Source: Desulfocurvus sp. (GTDB lineage: Bacteria; Desulfobacterota; Desulfovibrionia; Desulfovibrionales; Desulfovibrionaceae). From it: DNA of 64,000 bases. Location of the stretch: positions 108,401 through 172,400 of the forward strand of contig JAIMKR010000004.1 in assembly GCA_020692325.1 (NCBI GenBank), read 5' to 3'. The position numbers and the translations under genes were made by a program. Positions 19,588-28,314 of this stretch are shown in pieces; the first letter of the stretch is position 1, and each line of letters starts with the position of its first letter. Under the pieces are notes generated by a model, which was not told the origin of the DNA, made no database searches, and saw nothing but the letters and a program-made list of their open reading frames with translations.

Positions 19588-20227
19588 GTGCCTCCTGCCT
19601 TTCGGTTATGCGCCACGCCGGGGGCGGTCCCCACGCCTTGGCGCGCTTTGTCCGTGCCCCTTGATTATGGAAACGCGAACCCGGACGCAGCATCTCTTCG
19701 GTGAACGGCGCAAATGGCGGAGTGAACGGCAGGCCATGCGGCCGGAAGGACGGAAGAAAGGCCCCCGGGGCGACCGCCACGCCCCGCGCGAAAGGCCCGG
19801 CGAACGGTGGGGAGGGCGGGCGGCGCACAAAGGGATCCCGCACACGTTGAACCGGCAAGAGGCTACGACGTTCTCTCCCGCCGAATCTTGGGAGCCGCTC
19901 CAGCGCGAAGCGGGCCAAGCCGAACCGGGCTGCCCGAACGCCGCGCCCATCCCAATAGAAACAAAGGACGTGGCGGCGGAGTCGTCTCCTTGCCCGGCGA
20001 TGGCCTGACGGGCCGTGCGGCCGAAGGGGAACGCCAGGAAAAAGCCAAGGGCCGTCCACCGCGCACGCGGCGAAACGCTCCGGGGAGAACCCGGCGAAGG
20101 ATTTCGTGAAAGCGGGGATCGAGAGGGGAGGAGAAGGAAGGCTGGTGCCGCCCGAGGCCTTGGTCAGGGGCCTGCGGACGGGCGCGGAGGCAGTGTCCGG
20201 CGCGGGGCGATGTCTGCGTGGTCAGGC
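19588..20227. other. Intergenic region upstream of acs, no gene supported
   Basis: About 640 GC-rich bases between acs (reading left) and a FlxA-like gene that ends here. Open frames exist on both strands but are rich in Arg, Pro and Gly without ribosome sites or family resemblance. The acs promoter should lie in the first 200 bases; I found no clear boxes. The end of the FlxA-like gene has no obvious T-run terminator in this region. Confidence 0.5.
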
Positions 20228-20785
20228 TCAGGTCAGACTGCTGGCCATGCCCTCGGCGCTGGTGCCGCCGTTGGAGCTGCTGCTCGAGCCGGAGGTTTCG
20301 GCCTCGGCCTGGGTCAGCTCCTGCTGCACGCTCATGAGCTGGGTCTGCAGCTGCTGCACCTTGGCCTGCTTCTCATCGTCGGTGAGGGTGGTGTCGTTCT
20401 GAGCCTGCTGGATCTGATTCTGCAGCTGGGAAACCTGCTGCTTCAGCTTGGTCTCCAGCTTCTCGCTGGAGCTGCTGCTGGAAGTGCTGTCCGAGCTGCT
20501 GGTGCTGCTGCTGGAGGAGCTGCTGCTGGAGGAGCTGCTGCTGGAGCTGGACCCCATGGTCAGGGTAAGGGAGCCATTGCTCGAGAGCGTCTTGCTGCTG
20601 GAGGCGAGCGACTTGGCCTCGTCAGAGATGCTGACCGTGTCGCCGGAATCCGAAGAGCTGTCCGAGCTGGTTGAGACGCTCAGCGACGACTTTGACGTTT
20701 TCGACATGCTGCTGATGGTCAGCCCGCTTGTCGAAGTCGCATCGTCCAATGTCGATGCGAGATTCGAGTAACCAGAAATGTCCAT
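20228..20785 (-). CDS. FlxA-like protein with long polyserine linker
   Basis: A 185-residue protein. The N-terminal third is Ser/Thr-rich and contains GDTVSISDEAKSLA (about 48-61). A serine tract interrupted by few Thr and Asp (about 79-108), encoded mostly by AGC repeats, follows. A coiled coil (about 110-165; NDTTLTDDEKQAKVQQLQ) has the spacing of FlxA-like domains, and the C-terminus ends GMASSLT. AGGAG lies five bases before the ATG. A paralogue is encoded at 21027-21587 with the same order of parts and the same last seven residues. FlxA is a flagellar-regulon protein of unknown function in E. coli. No classical signal peptide is seen. Confidence 0.75.
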   Translation of the reverse strand: MDISGYSNLASTLDDATSTSGLTISSMSKTSKSSLSVSTSSDSSSDSGDTVSISDEAKSLASSSKTLSSNGSLTLTMGSSSSSSSSSSSSSSSSTSSSDSTSSSSSSEKLETKLKQQVSQLQNQIQQAQNDTTLTDDEKQAKVQQLQTQLMSVQQELTQAEAETSGSSSSSNGGTSAEGMASSLT

Positions 20786-21026
20786 ACGCTACTCCTATTT
20801 TAAGGATGGCGACAATCCGCCGTGTGCTTTATCGGACATCCCGCGCATTTCCTTCAGGTGGAACAGCGCGCTTTTCCGTCATTGCGGAAACCGGCGCATT
20901 TTGCCGCAGGCTCCGCAATAAATTCCGCCATACCCACACAATACGACGCCCCGCGCCGAGCCGCCGCATCGCGCGACATCAATTGCATAAAGAATGCCCA
21001 TGGCGTTTCACGGCAAAAACGACCGG

Positions 21027-21587
21027 TCAGGTCAGACTGCTGGCCATGCCCTGGGCGCGCGTGCCGCCGTGGTAGGGCAACGCGTCGCCCCCGCCGCTCT
21101 TGGCCTTGGTCTCCTGCTGCTGCGCCTGCAGTTGCATGAGCTCGGACTGAAGGCGCTGCACCTTCTCCTTGCGCTCCTTGTCCGTAAGGGTCGGGTCCTG
21201 CTGCGCCTCACGGATTTCCTGCTGGAGCTTCTCGATGCGCTTGGCGACGGTCACCTCGCCCTTCTGCTCGGTCTCCGCCGACACCTCGGTGGAGATCTTG
21301 GCGTCGCCCGCGCTGGCGGAGCCGGTCATGCTGACCGCCCCGTTCCGGTCGCTGAAGCTGCCGGAGAGGGAGGTATCGGCGTTGCTGGCCTTGGCGAGCG
21401 CGTCGGCCAGACTGCGTCCCTGGGACGAAATGGTCATAGAGTCGCCGGAATCGGACTGGGGATTTTGCGATTCCGAGGTCGCGGAGGAAACGCCGGGCTC
21501 CGTTTTCCCGGCGGTCGCCGTGGCCGTGGCCGAAAATCCGATCGAACTGGCGCCCCGCGCCACGCCAAGTGTTGTGGAAAGGTCCAT
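21027..21587 (-). CDS. FlxA-like paralogue ending GMASSLT
   Basis: A 186-residue paralogue of the preceding gene. GDSMTISSQGRSLADALA (about 49-66) aligns with GDTVSISDEAKSLA. The coiled coil (about 118-165; QDPTLTDKERKEKVQRLQ) aligns with the second FlxA-like helix pair, and the last residues are again GMASSLT. The central polyserine tract is replaced by a mixed acidic region. AAGGAC precedes the start. The genes are separated by 241 bases and are probably separate transcripts. The strictly kept C-terminus suggests a recognition or secretion tag. Function unknown. Confidence 0.75.
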   Translation of the reverse strand: MDLSTTLGVARGASSIGFSATATATAGKTEPGVSSATSESQNPQSDSGDSMTISSQGRSLADALAKASNADTSLSGSFSDRNGAVSMTGSASAGDAKISTEVSAETEQKGEVTVAKRIEKLQQEIREAQQDPTLTDKERKEKVQRLQSELMQLQAQQQETKAKSGGGDALPYHGGTRAQGMASSLT

Positions 21588-21820
21588 CTCATAAGTCCTT
21601 CACCGGCTGGTCAGGCCGGTCTGGCCACGCGCCAATGCGCTGCCTTCGAAAGACGAAAATCAATACATGTTGTCTATCGACGGTTCGACGGCGATTCTTA
21701 AGCCCGGACCGGCCATCGGGTGGCGGAGGTTGCCACGCGGGGCGGCTTCGGGCTATCATGGAGAGCGGGATCCGGCCGGTCGGACCCCGCGTCGCGCAGA
21801 CCTTTCCCAACGGGGGCCGC

Positions 21821-24553
21821 ATGAGCCTGACCAATCTCAATTCCCTCTTCAGCCCCAAGACGGTGGCGGTCATCGGCGCGGCCAACGATCCGCAGAACAT
21901 CGGCCGGCTGGTGATGCAGAACCTCATGAGCGGCGGCTTCGCCGGGCCGGTCATGCCCGTGAGCCGCGAGGCCGAGGCCATCGCCGGCGTGCTGACCTAT
22001 CCCTCCGTGGCCGAACTGCCCAAGACCCCGGATCTGGCCATCGTCTGCCGTCCGCTGGACGAGACCCCGGAAATCATCGACGCCCTGCGCCAACGCGGCA
22101 CGCGTTCGGTGGCGCTCATGGGACCGGGCTTCGGCCGGCTGGACGAGAAGAGCCGGGGCAGGCTGCGCGCCCGCATTCTGGAGGCGGCCCGGCCGCCGGC
22201 GCTGCGCGTGCTGGGGCCCAAGAGCATGGGCCTCATCGTGCCGTCCCTGAACCTCAACGCCAGCCTTGCTCACACCAAAAGCCTGCCTGGCAAGACAGCC
22301 TTCCTCTCACAATCCGACAGTCTGTTCACCACCGTCCTCGACTGGGCCACCAGTCACGGCATCGGCTTCTCGCACATGATCTCGCTGGGCGTGCAGCTGG
22401 ACATCACCTTCGCCGACATTCTGGACCACCTGGGCGCGGACCCGCTCGTGCGCTCCATCCTGCTCTACGTCGAATCCATCCACGACGCGCGAGGCTTCAT
22501 CTTGGCCGCACGCGCGGCCAGCCGCAACAAGCCGGTGCTGGCCCTGCGTCCCGGACAGGCGCTGCACGCCGCCCTGGAGGAGCTGGCCCGCGCCACCACG
22601 GTCAAAGCCGACGACATGGACCCCGCCGCCACCACCGACGAAGTCTACGACGTGGCCTTCCGCCGCGCGGGCATGTTGCGCGTGGGCAGCATCGACGGCC
22701 TGTTCGACGCCGCCCAGACCCTTTCCGGCGGGCGGACCGTGCGCGGCGATCGTCTGGCCATTCTGGTCAACGGCGCCTCGGCAGGCATCATGGCCGCCGA
22801 CGCGCTGCTCACCGGCGGCGGCCGGCTGGCCCAGTTCTCCGACGACACGACACTCGCCCTGGACAAACTTTTCGCCGGCGCGTGGGACGGAGGCAATCCC
22901 GTTGGTCTGCGCTTCGACGCCCAGCCGGACGTCTGGACGGACGCACTCAAACTGTTGCTGGGCGATCCCGGCGTGGACGCCGTGCTGCTGCTGCACGCGC
23001 CCTTCGCCGGCCTGCCCGAGGGCGAGGTGGCCAAGGCCGTGGCGGCCCAGGCCCGGCGCGCCAAGCGCATGGTGCTCACCTCGTGGATGGGCTCGGACTC
23101 CGCGCGCAAGGCCCGCGCCGTCTTCGCCGACGCCGGCGTGCCCACCTACGACACGCCCGAGCAGGCCATCCGGGCCTTTCTCTACATGGTGGAGTTCCAG
23201 AAGAACCAGGAACTGCTCATCCAGACGCCGGACTCCCTGCCCTCGGACTTCTTCCCGGACACGCACACCGCGCGGGAGATTTGCGGCCGCGCCCTGGACG
23301 AGGGCCGCAGCCGCCTCACCGGGGCGGAGACGCGCGACGTGCTCACCGCCTATGGCATCCCCGTTGTGGAGACGCGCCACGTGGTCAGCGCGCGCGAGGC
23401 CGTCATCGCCGCCGAGGCGCTCGGCTACCCCGTGGCGGTCAAGCTCAAGAGTCCGCAGATCAACCGCCCGCAGGAGGTGGGCGGCGTGGCGCTGGACCTG
23501 GAGGGGCCGGACAAGGTCTGGGAGGCCTGCGCCGGCATCCTGGCGCGCGTTTCGCGCCAGCGGCCCGACGCCTACGTGGAGGGATTCTCCGTGCAAAAGA
23601 TGGGACGCCGCGCCGGAGCCCACGAATTGTTCCTCTCCGCCCACCCGGACCCGGTGTTCGGACCGGTCATCGCCTTCGGCCACGGAGGCGAGGCGCGGGA
23701 GATGATCCGCGACCGCGCCGTCACCCTGCCGCCGCTGAACATGAGCCTGGCGCGCGAGCTGGTCTCGCGCACGCGCATCGGCCGGCTGTTGGAGGGCGGG
23801 CCGGAACGCCCGGCGGCGGACATGGACGACATCTGTCTCACCATCATTCAGATCGCCCAACTGCTGGTGGATGTGCCGCTGCTGGCCGGGTTGGACATCA
23901 ATCCGCTGTACGCCGACGACCTGGGCGTGCTGTGCCTGGGCGCGCGGATGCGCGTGGCCCGGGAGTCGCGTCCCGGCTCGCGGAGGCTGTCCATCCGCCC
24001 CTACCCGCGCGAACTGGAGGAGACGGCCATTCTGCGCGACGGCCGCCCGGTGGCGCTGAGGCCCATCCGGCCCGAGGACGAGGACGCCCACCGCGCGTTC
24101 ATCAACAGCCTGTCCGACGAGGACATGCGCATGCGCTTCTTCGGCTCGGTGCGACGCGACTTCGCACACAAGGACATGGCGCGCTTCACCCAGATCGACT
24201 ATGACCGCGAGATGGCCTTCATCGCCACCGCGCGCACGTCCGGCGGACTGCCGGAAACCCTCGGCGTGGTGCGCGCCTCGGCCAAGCCGGACAACTCCGA
24301 GGCCGAGTTCGCCATCATCGTGCGCTCGGACCAGAAGGGCACCGGTCTGGGCAGCCTGCTGTTCAAGAAGCTCATCGCCTACACGCGCGGACGCGGCACG
24401 CGCAGGCTGGTGGGGCAAACGCTGGTGGACAACAAGGCCATGCAGGGGCTTGCCCGCAAGTTCGGTTTCACCATCACCGTCAACTCCGAGGAGGAGCTGG
24501 TGGACATGAAGCTGGAGCTGAACCCCGCCGAAACGCCCGGAGGCGCGTCGTAA
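21821..24553 (+). CDS. pat: NDP-forming acyl-CoA ligase fused to GNAT acetyltransferase (Pat-type)
   Basis: A 910-residue protein. Domains in order: CoA-binding Rossmann domain (about 8-135; SPKTVAVIGAANDPQNIG), succinyl-CoA-ligase-like domains (about 150-460), ATP-grasp (about 490-705; YPVAVKLKSPQI, DINPLYADD), and C-terminal GNAT (about 735-895; LRPIRPEDEDAHRAF, KGTGLGSLLFKKLIAY). This is the layout of Pat/YfiQ (PatZ) protein acetyltransferases, in which the ligase part is usually catalytically dead and senses acetyl-CoA. The ATG at 21821 with GGGGG upstream is chosen because the CoA-binding domain starts at once; earlier in-frame ATGs lack a site. Acs, its best known substrate, is encoded nearby. 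Whether the ligase half is active cannot be told here. Confidence 0.88.
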   Translation: MSLTNLNSLFSPKTVAVIGAANDPQNIGRLVMQNLMSGGFAGPVMPVSREAEAIAGVLTYPSVAELPKTPDLAIVCRPLDETPEIIDALRQRGTRSVALMGPGFGRLDEKSRGRLRARILEAARPPALRVLGPKSMGLIVPSLNLNASLAHTKSLPGKTAFLSQSDSLFTTVLDWATSHGIGFSHMISLGVQLDITFADILDHLGADPLVRSILLYVESIHDARGFILAARAASRNKPVLALRPGQALHAALEELARATTVKADDMDPAATTDEVYDVAFRRAGMLRVGSIDGLFDAAQTLSGGRTVRGDRLAILVNGASAGIMAADALLTGGGRLAQFSDDTTLALDKLFAGAWDGGNPVGLRFDAQPDVWTDALKLLLGDPGVDAVLLLHAPFAGLPEGEVAKAVAAQARRAKRMVLTSWMGSDSARKARAVFADAGVPTYDTPEQAIRAFLYMVEFQKNQELLIQTPDSLPSDFFPDTHTAREICGRALDEGRSRLTGAETRDVLTAYGIPVVETRHVVSAREAVIAAEALGYPVAVKLKSPQINRPQEVGGVALDLEGPDKVWEACAGILARVSRQRPDAYVEGFSVQKMGRRAGAHELFLSAHPDPVFGPVIAFGHGGEAREMIRDRAVTLPPLNMSLARELVSRTRIGRLLEGGPERPAADMDDICLTIIQIAQLLVDVPLLAGLDINPLYADDLGVLCLGARMRVARESRPGSRRLSIRPYPRELEETAILRDGRPVALRPIRPEDEDAHRAFINSLSDEDMRMRFFGSVRRDFAHKDMARFTQIDYDREMAFIATARTSGGLPETLGVVRASAKPDNSEAEFAIIVRSDQKGTGLGSLLFKKLIAYTRGRGTRRLVGQTLVDNKAMQGLARKFGFTITVNSEEELVDMKLELNPAETPGGAS

Positions 24554-24579
24554 AACCCCTCGTCGCTGCCCACGCCGGA

Positions 24580-25884
24580 CTAATCTTCTTCGCTGCTTTC
24601 CGCGCCTTTCACGTTCACCCCGCCGGACACGCCCGGTGATTCCAGCGCGGCCCGGGTGTTGAGCAGCTCCACCTGCGTGCGGCTCAACTCCTCGACGCAG
24701 CCGGCGATCTTCGTTTGCGCCTCGATCTGGCTTTGGATGCGCGCCGCGCGCTCGACCATGAGCCGGTTCCCCGCCGCGACAAGGGCGTCGCGCTCGCGCT
24801 CCAGACGTTGGAGTTCGGCGGCGAAGCCGTCCCGTTCGGCCTCCAGACGTCCGACCTCGGCGGTGAGGCCGCCCCGCTCGGTCTCCCGGCGTTCGCACTC
24901 CATGGACAGGCGTTCGCGTTCAGCCGTGGCACGGTTTTCCAGCGCGGCCATGCGCTGCGCGGCGGCGATCCCCGCCTCGCGGGCCCGGCGGCTCTCGGAG
25001 GCGAGGTCCGCCTCCAACGCCGAGCACTTTTCCCGAGCGCCCGCAAGCTCCTCCCGCGTCGCCCCGAGTTCGCGCTCCACGTCGCGCTCGCGCGCACGTC
25101 GCAGCTCGGACACGCGGGAGCCGGCCTCGGCCAGACGCGCGCGCATGGCCTCGGCCTCGGAGGCCAGACTCGCGTGGGCCTCGCGCAAGGCTCGCAGCTC
25201 AGCGCGCAGTGATTCATCGGTTTCCGTGACGACGGCCTCGGCCGCCGGGGGCGCCGGCTCGGCCGGACGCGCGCGCAAAACGCGCAGCTCGGCAGCGGCG
25301 ACGCTCAGACTTCCGGCGAGGTCGCGCCGGCGGCCGCGTTCGTCGCGCAGCGTCAAGGCGCATCGTTTCGCAACGTCCAGCGCGCGGCGCAACCGTTCGC
25401 CACGTCGGTCGGCCAGCTCGCGCAGCTCGGCTTCGCGACGCGAGGCGTGCCCGGTCCATGCGGCCACAAGTCCCACAAGGGCGCGCTCGAAAAAACGCTC
25501 CACATCCTCATGGGCCCGCGACCGGGAATCCTGGTCCACCCATGATTCGCGAACGAGATCATCATAGGCCCGGTGCAAAAGCCGCTGCACTTTGAGGGAG
25601 GCGGGCATGGGCAGGCCGGCCTGCTGGTGCGCCACGGCCTGCTCCCGGCCCATGCGCGCCACGGGATCGGAGGAATCGTCCGCGCCAAGGGAGGGATGCC
25701 CCTCGGCCAAAAGAATTTCGGACAGCACGCGCGAGGAGGCCCCCACGGCCAGCCAGGCCACGTCGGGCGGCACGGAAAGGCCGGAGAGTTCGGCCAGCCG
25801 CTGCAGCCGCGTGGCCAGCCACTGGCCGTTGGCCGCGGCCAGACCGGCCAGGGTCAACGCATCGTGGTCGGGCGGCTGGGGCAT
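24580..25884 (-). CDS. Coiled-coil protein with N-terminal helical sensor-like domain
   Basis: A 434-residue protein, convergent with pat. The first 145 residues form an all-helical domain (QAGLPMPASLKVQRLLHRAY, DLVRESWVDQ, FFERALVGLVAAW). This resembles the helical sensory domains found in front of GGDEF and kinase modules in Desulfovibrio, a resemblance noted from memory. Residues about 150-410 are a long Arg/Glu/Ala-rich coiled coil. No catalytic domain follows, so it is probably a scaffold or sensor. It lies 49 bases after the HDOD/EAL gene on the same strand and is likely co-transcribed. No membrane segment. Function unknown. Confidence 0.7.
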   Translation of the reverse strand: MPQPPDHDALTLAGLAAANGQWLATRLQRLAELSGLSVPPDVAWLAVGASSRVLSEILLAEGHPSLGADDSSDPVARMGREQAVAHQQAGLPMPASLKVQRLLHRAYDDLVRESWVDQDSRSRAHEDVERFFERALVGLVAAWTGHASRREAELRELADRRGERLRRALDVAKRCALTLRDERGRRRDLAGSLSVAAAELRVLRARPAEPAPPAAEAVVTETDESLRAELRALREAHASLASEAEAMRARLAEAGSRVSELRRARERDVERELGATREELAGAREKCSALEADLASESRRAREAGIAAAQRMAALENRATAERERLSMECERRETERGGLTAEVGRLEAERDGFAAELQRLERERDALVAAGNRLMVERAARIQSQIEAQTKIAGCVEELSRTQVELLNTRAALESPGVSGGVNVKGAESSEED

Positions 25885-25933
25885 GAGACGTTCCTTGCGG
25901 ACTTCGGGTGAAACCGCCCCGGTCCGACGCGCC

Positions 25934-27199
25934 TCAGCACTCGCCGTGGCGCTGCCCGGGCAGAACGGTCAAAAGCGTATCGGCCCACTTGAAGGAGGCG
26001 TTGTAGGCCGTGGCCACGGACCCCGTGGGCAGACCGAGCCGCACGGCGAACTGCGCCATGTCATCCCAGCGCGTGTCCTCGATGGCCTGGGCGATGCCCA
26101 GCCACGGAGCGTAGGGGCCAGGCGCGCCGCACAGGCCCGCGCGAAGATCATCGTCCAGGGACAGCTTGTCCAGCACCGCGTCCATGGGCATGTCGAGCAT
26201 GGCCGGCAGCAGCGAGAACAAGCCGAGCAGAAAGAGGCTGTCCGCCTCGTCGTCGCGGCCGGAGGCCTGAGCCAGCAGCTCGAACAACTTGGCCCGCTGG
26301 GCGGAGAGATGAAGAAGCTCCCGCGCCTTGGTCGAGGGGGTGACGTCGCCCATGACCATGACGCGCAGCCAAGCCGACAACTGCACCCATCCGGCCAGCA
26401 GCACCGCCTGGCGCACGCTGGAGACCTTCTTGAGCAGGCCGAAATGCGCGGAGTTGAGCAGGGACAGCACCCGGTAGGCCACGGAGGCGTCGGCCTCGAT
26501 GGCCGAGACGAGCATGTCCGTGGGTGGCTCGGACTGGGCCAGCACCTCCAGCAAGCCGAGACGCGTGGCCTCCGCGGCGGAAACCTTGCGCTGGGAAAGC
26601 GTTTCCGGCTCGCGGAAGTAGTGCCCGGAAAAAAGATCGAAACCCAGCCCGCGGGCCAGCGCGGCGGCCTCATGAGTCTCCACCCGCTTCGCCAGCAGAC
26701 GCTTGCCCCGCGCCTTCAACTCCGCCACCACGCCCTTGAGTTCGCCGTTTTGCAGTTCCGGCGTCCGCATGTCCAGAATCACCGTGTCGCAGGGGGTGAG
26801 CAGCGGCGTGGTCAGATCGAAGGGCCGCGGCAGGTCCAGGGCCAGCTCGTACCCGTCCGACGCCAGGCCGTGCAGCGCCGCGACGAGGGTTGGTTCGTCG
26901 CCGGGGTAGAAGTCGAGCACGGGGACGACGCACGCCGGACCGAGCGCCTTGGGGATGCCGGTGATGAGCGCCTGCGGCGGCAGGTGGATAAGCGACTTGA
27001 GTGGCCCGGCGCAGGTGTCCACGCAGGCGGGCAGGCACTGGATGACCGAAAGCGTGGCCTGCAACGGATCGGTGAATTCGGAGTAGGTATGCTCCCGGCA
27101 ACGTCGATAATAGTGAAAATATCCCCAGGTGTTTTTATGTTCGTCGAGCACTGGCTGTCTGGCCACGAAAAGGGTTTCGTAATTCGCTGGGGGGATCAT
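25934..27199 (-). CDS. Degenerate EAL plus HDOD signalling protein (YuxH type)
   Basis: A 421-residue cytoplasmic protein with an N-terminal EAL-like domain (about 8-205; LFVARQPVLDEHKNTWGY, ILDMRTPELQNG) and a C-terminal HDOD domain (about 210-400; LSLLNSAHFGLLKKVSSVRQ). The EAL motif itself is missing: the canonical xELL after the first strand is replaced by YFHYYRR, so c-di-GMP hydrolysis is unlikely and a binding role is more probable. HDOD proteins relay signals without HD metal ligands. It is divergent from a GGDEF gene with only 71 bases between, suggesting shared control. Confidence 0.87.
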   Translation of the reverse strand: MIPPANYETLFVARQPVLDEHKNTWGYFHYYRRCREHTYSEFTDPLQATLSVIQCLPACVDTCAGPLKSLIHLPPQALITGIPKALGPACVVPVLDFYPGDEPTLVAALHGLASDGYELALDLPRPFDLTTPLLTPCDTVILDMRTPELQNGELKGVVAELKARGKRLLAKRVETHEAAALARGLGFDLFSGHYFREPETLSQRKVSAAEATRLGLLEVLAQSEPPTDMLVSAIEADASVAYRVLSLLNSAHFGLLKKVSSVRQAVLLAGWVQLSAWLRVMVMGDVTPSTKARELLHLSAQRAKLFELLAQASGRDDEADSLFLLGLFSLLPAMLDMPMDAVLDKLSLDDDLRAGLCGAPGPYAPWLGIAQAIEDTRWDDMAQFAVRLGLPTGSVATAYNASFKWADTLLTVLPGQRHGEC

Positions 27200-27270
27200 C
27201 GCCTGCCTCGGGGGACTGTTGGTGACAAAACGGATAACGGCTCTCTGAACATAGACTTAGTTCCAGACAA

Positions 27271-28260
27271 ATGCTAGCGGTTGATTCTATGAATGTAAAG
27301 GAACTGATGGAGGAGGGCGCTGGGCCCGACGTCATCGCCCGCTTCTTTACCGTCGAGCGCTACGCCTGGATGGCCCTGTCCTACGACATGGCCCTGGCGC
27401 TGGACATGGACGGCTGCATTCTGGCCGTCAACGCCGCCTGGCAACGGGCGACGGGCCTGTGGCCCGAGTCCCTGCGCGGCAAATACCTCCTTGAGTTCAT
27501 GGCCTTCGAGGATCGCGAACGCGTGCTCGCCTCGCTGCAAAGCCTCATGACCAGCGACACGTCCAGCACCACCTTCGAATTCCGGTTCCGATGCGACGCG
27601 GGCCTGTACAAACGCTTCAACTGGAACGTGCTCTTCTCACCGGACACCGAGATATTCTACTGCATCGTCAAAGACCTGAGCAACGTTCACGACCTGCACC
27701 ACGCCGCCTACCACGACACCCTCACCGGCCTGCCCAACCGCCTCTTCCTCACCGACGCCCTGCCCAAGCTGGTGACCGGCGCCCTGGAGCGCCGCCATGT
27801 GCTGGGCCTGTTCTTCCTGGACCTCGACGGCTTCAAGTCCATCAACGACACCCTGGGGCACCAGGCCGGCGACATTCTGTTGCAGACCGTGGTCGACCGC
27901 CTGCGCGAGCACGTCTCCCTGCCGGAAAACTGCGTGCGCCTCGGCGGCGACGAGTTCGTGCTCATGCAGACCTGGCCCTGCGAGGCCTTCGATCCCGAGG
28001 GACTCGCCGAACGCGTCATCACCGCCGTGAACGAACCCGTATGCATCGACGGCACGCATGTGCGCGTGGGCGTCTCCGTGGGTGTGGCCCTGGCCCCCAC
28101 GGCCGCGCAGACTCCCGTCGACCTCATGGATCTGGCGGACAAGGCCATGTACAGCGCCAAGCGCAGCGGCAAAAACCGCTTCGTGCTCGCCACCGGGACC
28201 GATGGCCCCGCCTGCCCCCTGGGCCCATTGACGTTTGACCCCTCCGTGGGAAACAGGTAG
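27271..28260 (+). CDS. PAS-GGDEF diguanylate cyclase
   Basis: A 329-residue protein with a PAS domain (about 35-145; LALDMDGCILAVNAAWQRATG) and a GGDEF domain (about 150-315) keeping the active-site GGDEF in RLGGDEFVL, DLDGFKSIND and DKAMYSAKRSGKN. It should make c-di-GMP from two GTP. No RxxD inhibitory site is seen five residues before GGDEF. The start is uncertain: ATG at 27271 or ATG at 27289; neither has a good Shine-Dalgarno. No membrane helix, so the PAS senses a cytoplasmic signal. Its product could be read by MshE, encoded 16 kb away. Confidence 0.9.
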   Translation: MLAVDSMNVKELMEEGAGPDVIARFFTVERYAWMALSYDMALALDMDGCILAVNAAWQRATGLWPESLRGKYLLEFMAFEDRERVLASLQSLMTSDTSSTTFEFRFRCDAGLYKRFNWNVLFSPDTEIFYCIVKDLSNVHDLHHAAYHDTLTGLPNRLFLTDALPKLVTGALERRHVLGLFFLDLDGFKSINDTLGHQAGDILLQTVVDRLREHVSLPENCVRLGGDEFVLMQTWPCEAFDPEGLAERVITAVNEPVCIDGTHVRVGVSVGVALAPTAAQTPVDLMDLADKAMYSAKRSGKNRFVLATGTDGPACPLGPLTFDPSVGNR

Positions 28261-28314
28261 GCAGGCTGGCGGACGTCCCTCCGCGCGGGACGCCGCAAGT
28301 CCCCGGAGGTTCCC

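Noticed and set aside
20450-20560. CTG/CTC-rich tract looking like a short tandem array or CRISPR
   Set aside because: It is the AGC-coded polyserine tract of a FlxA-like gene; no spacers of constant length.
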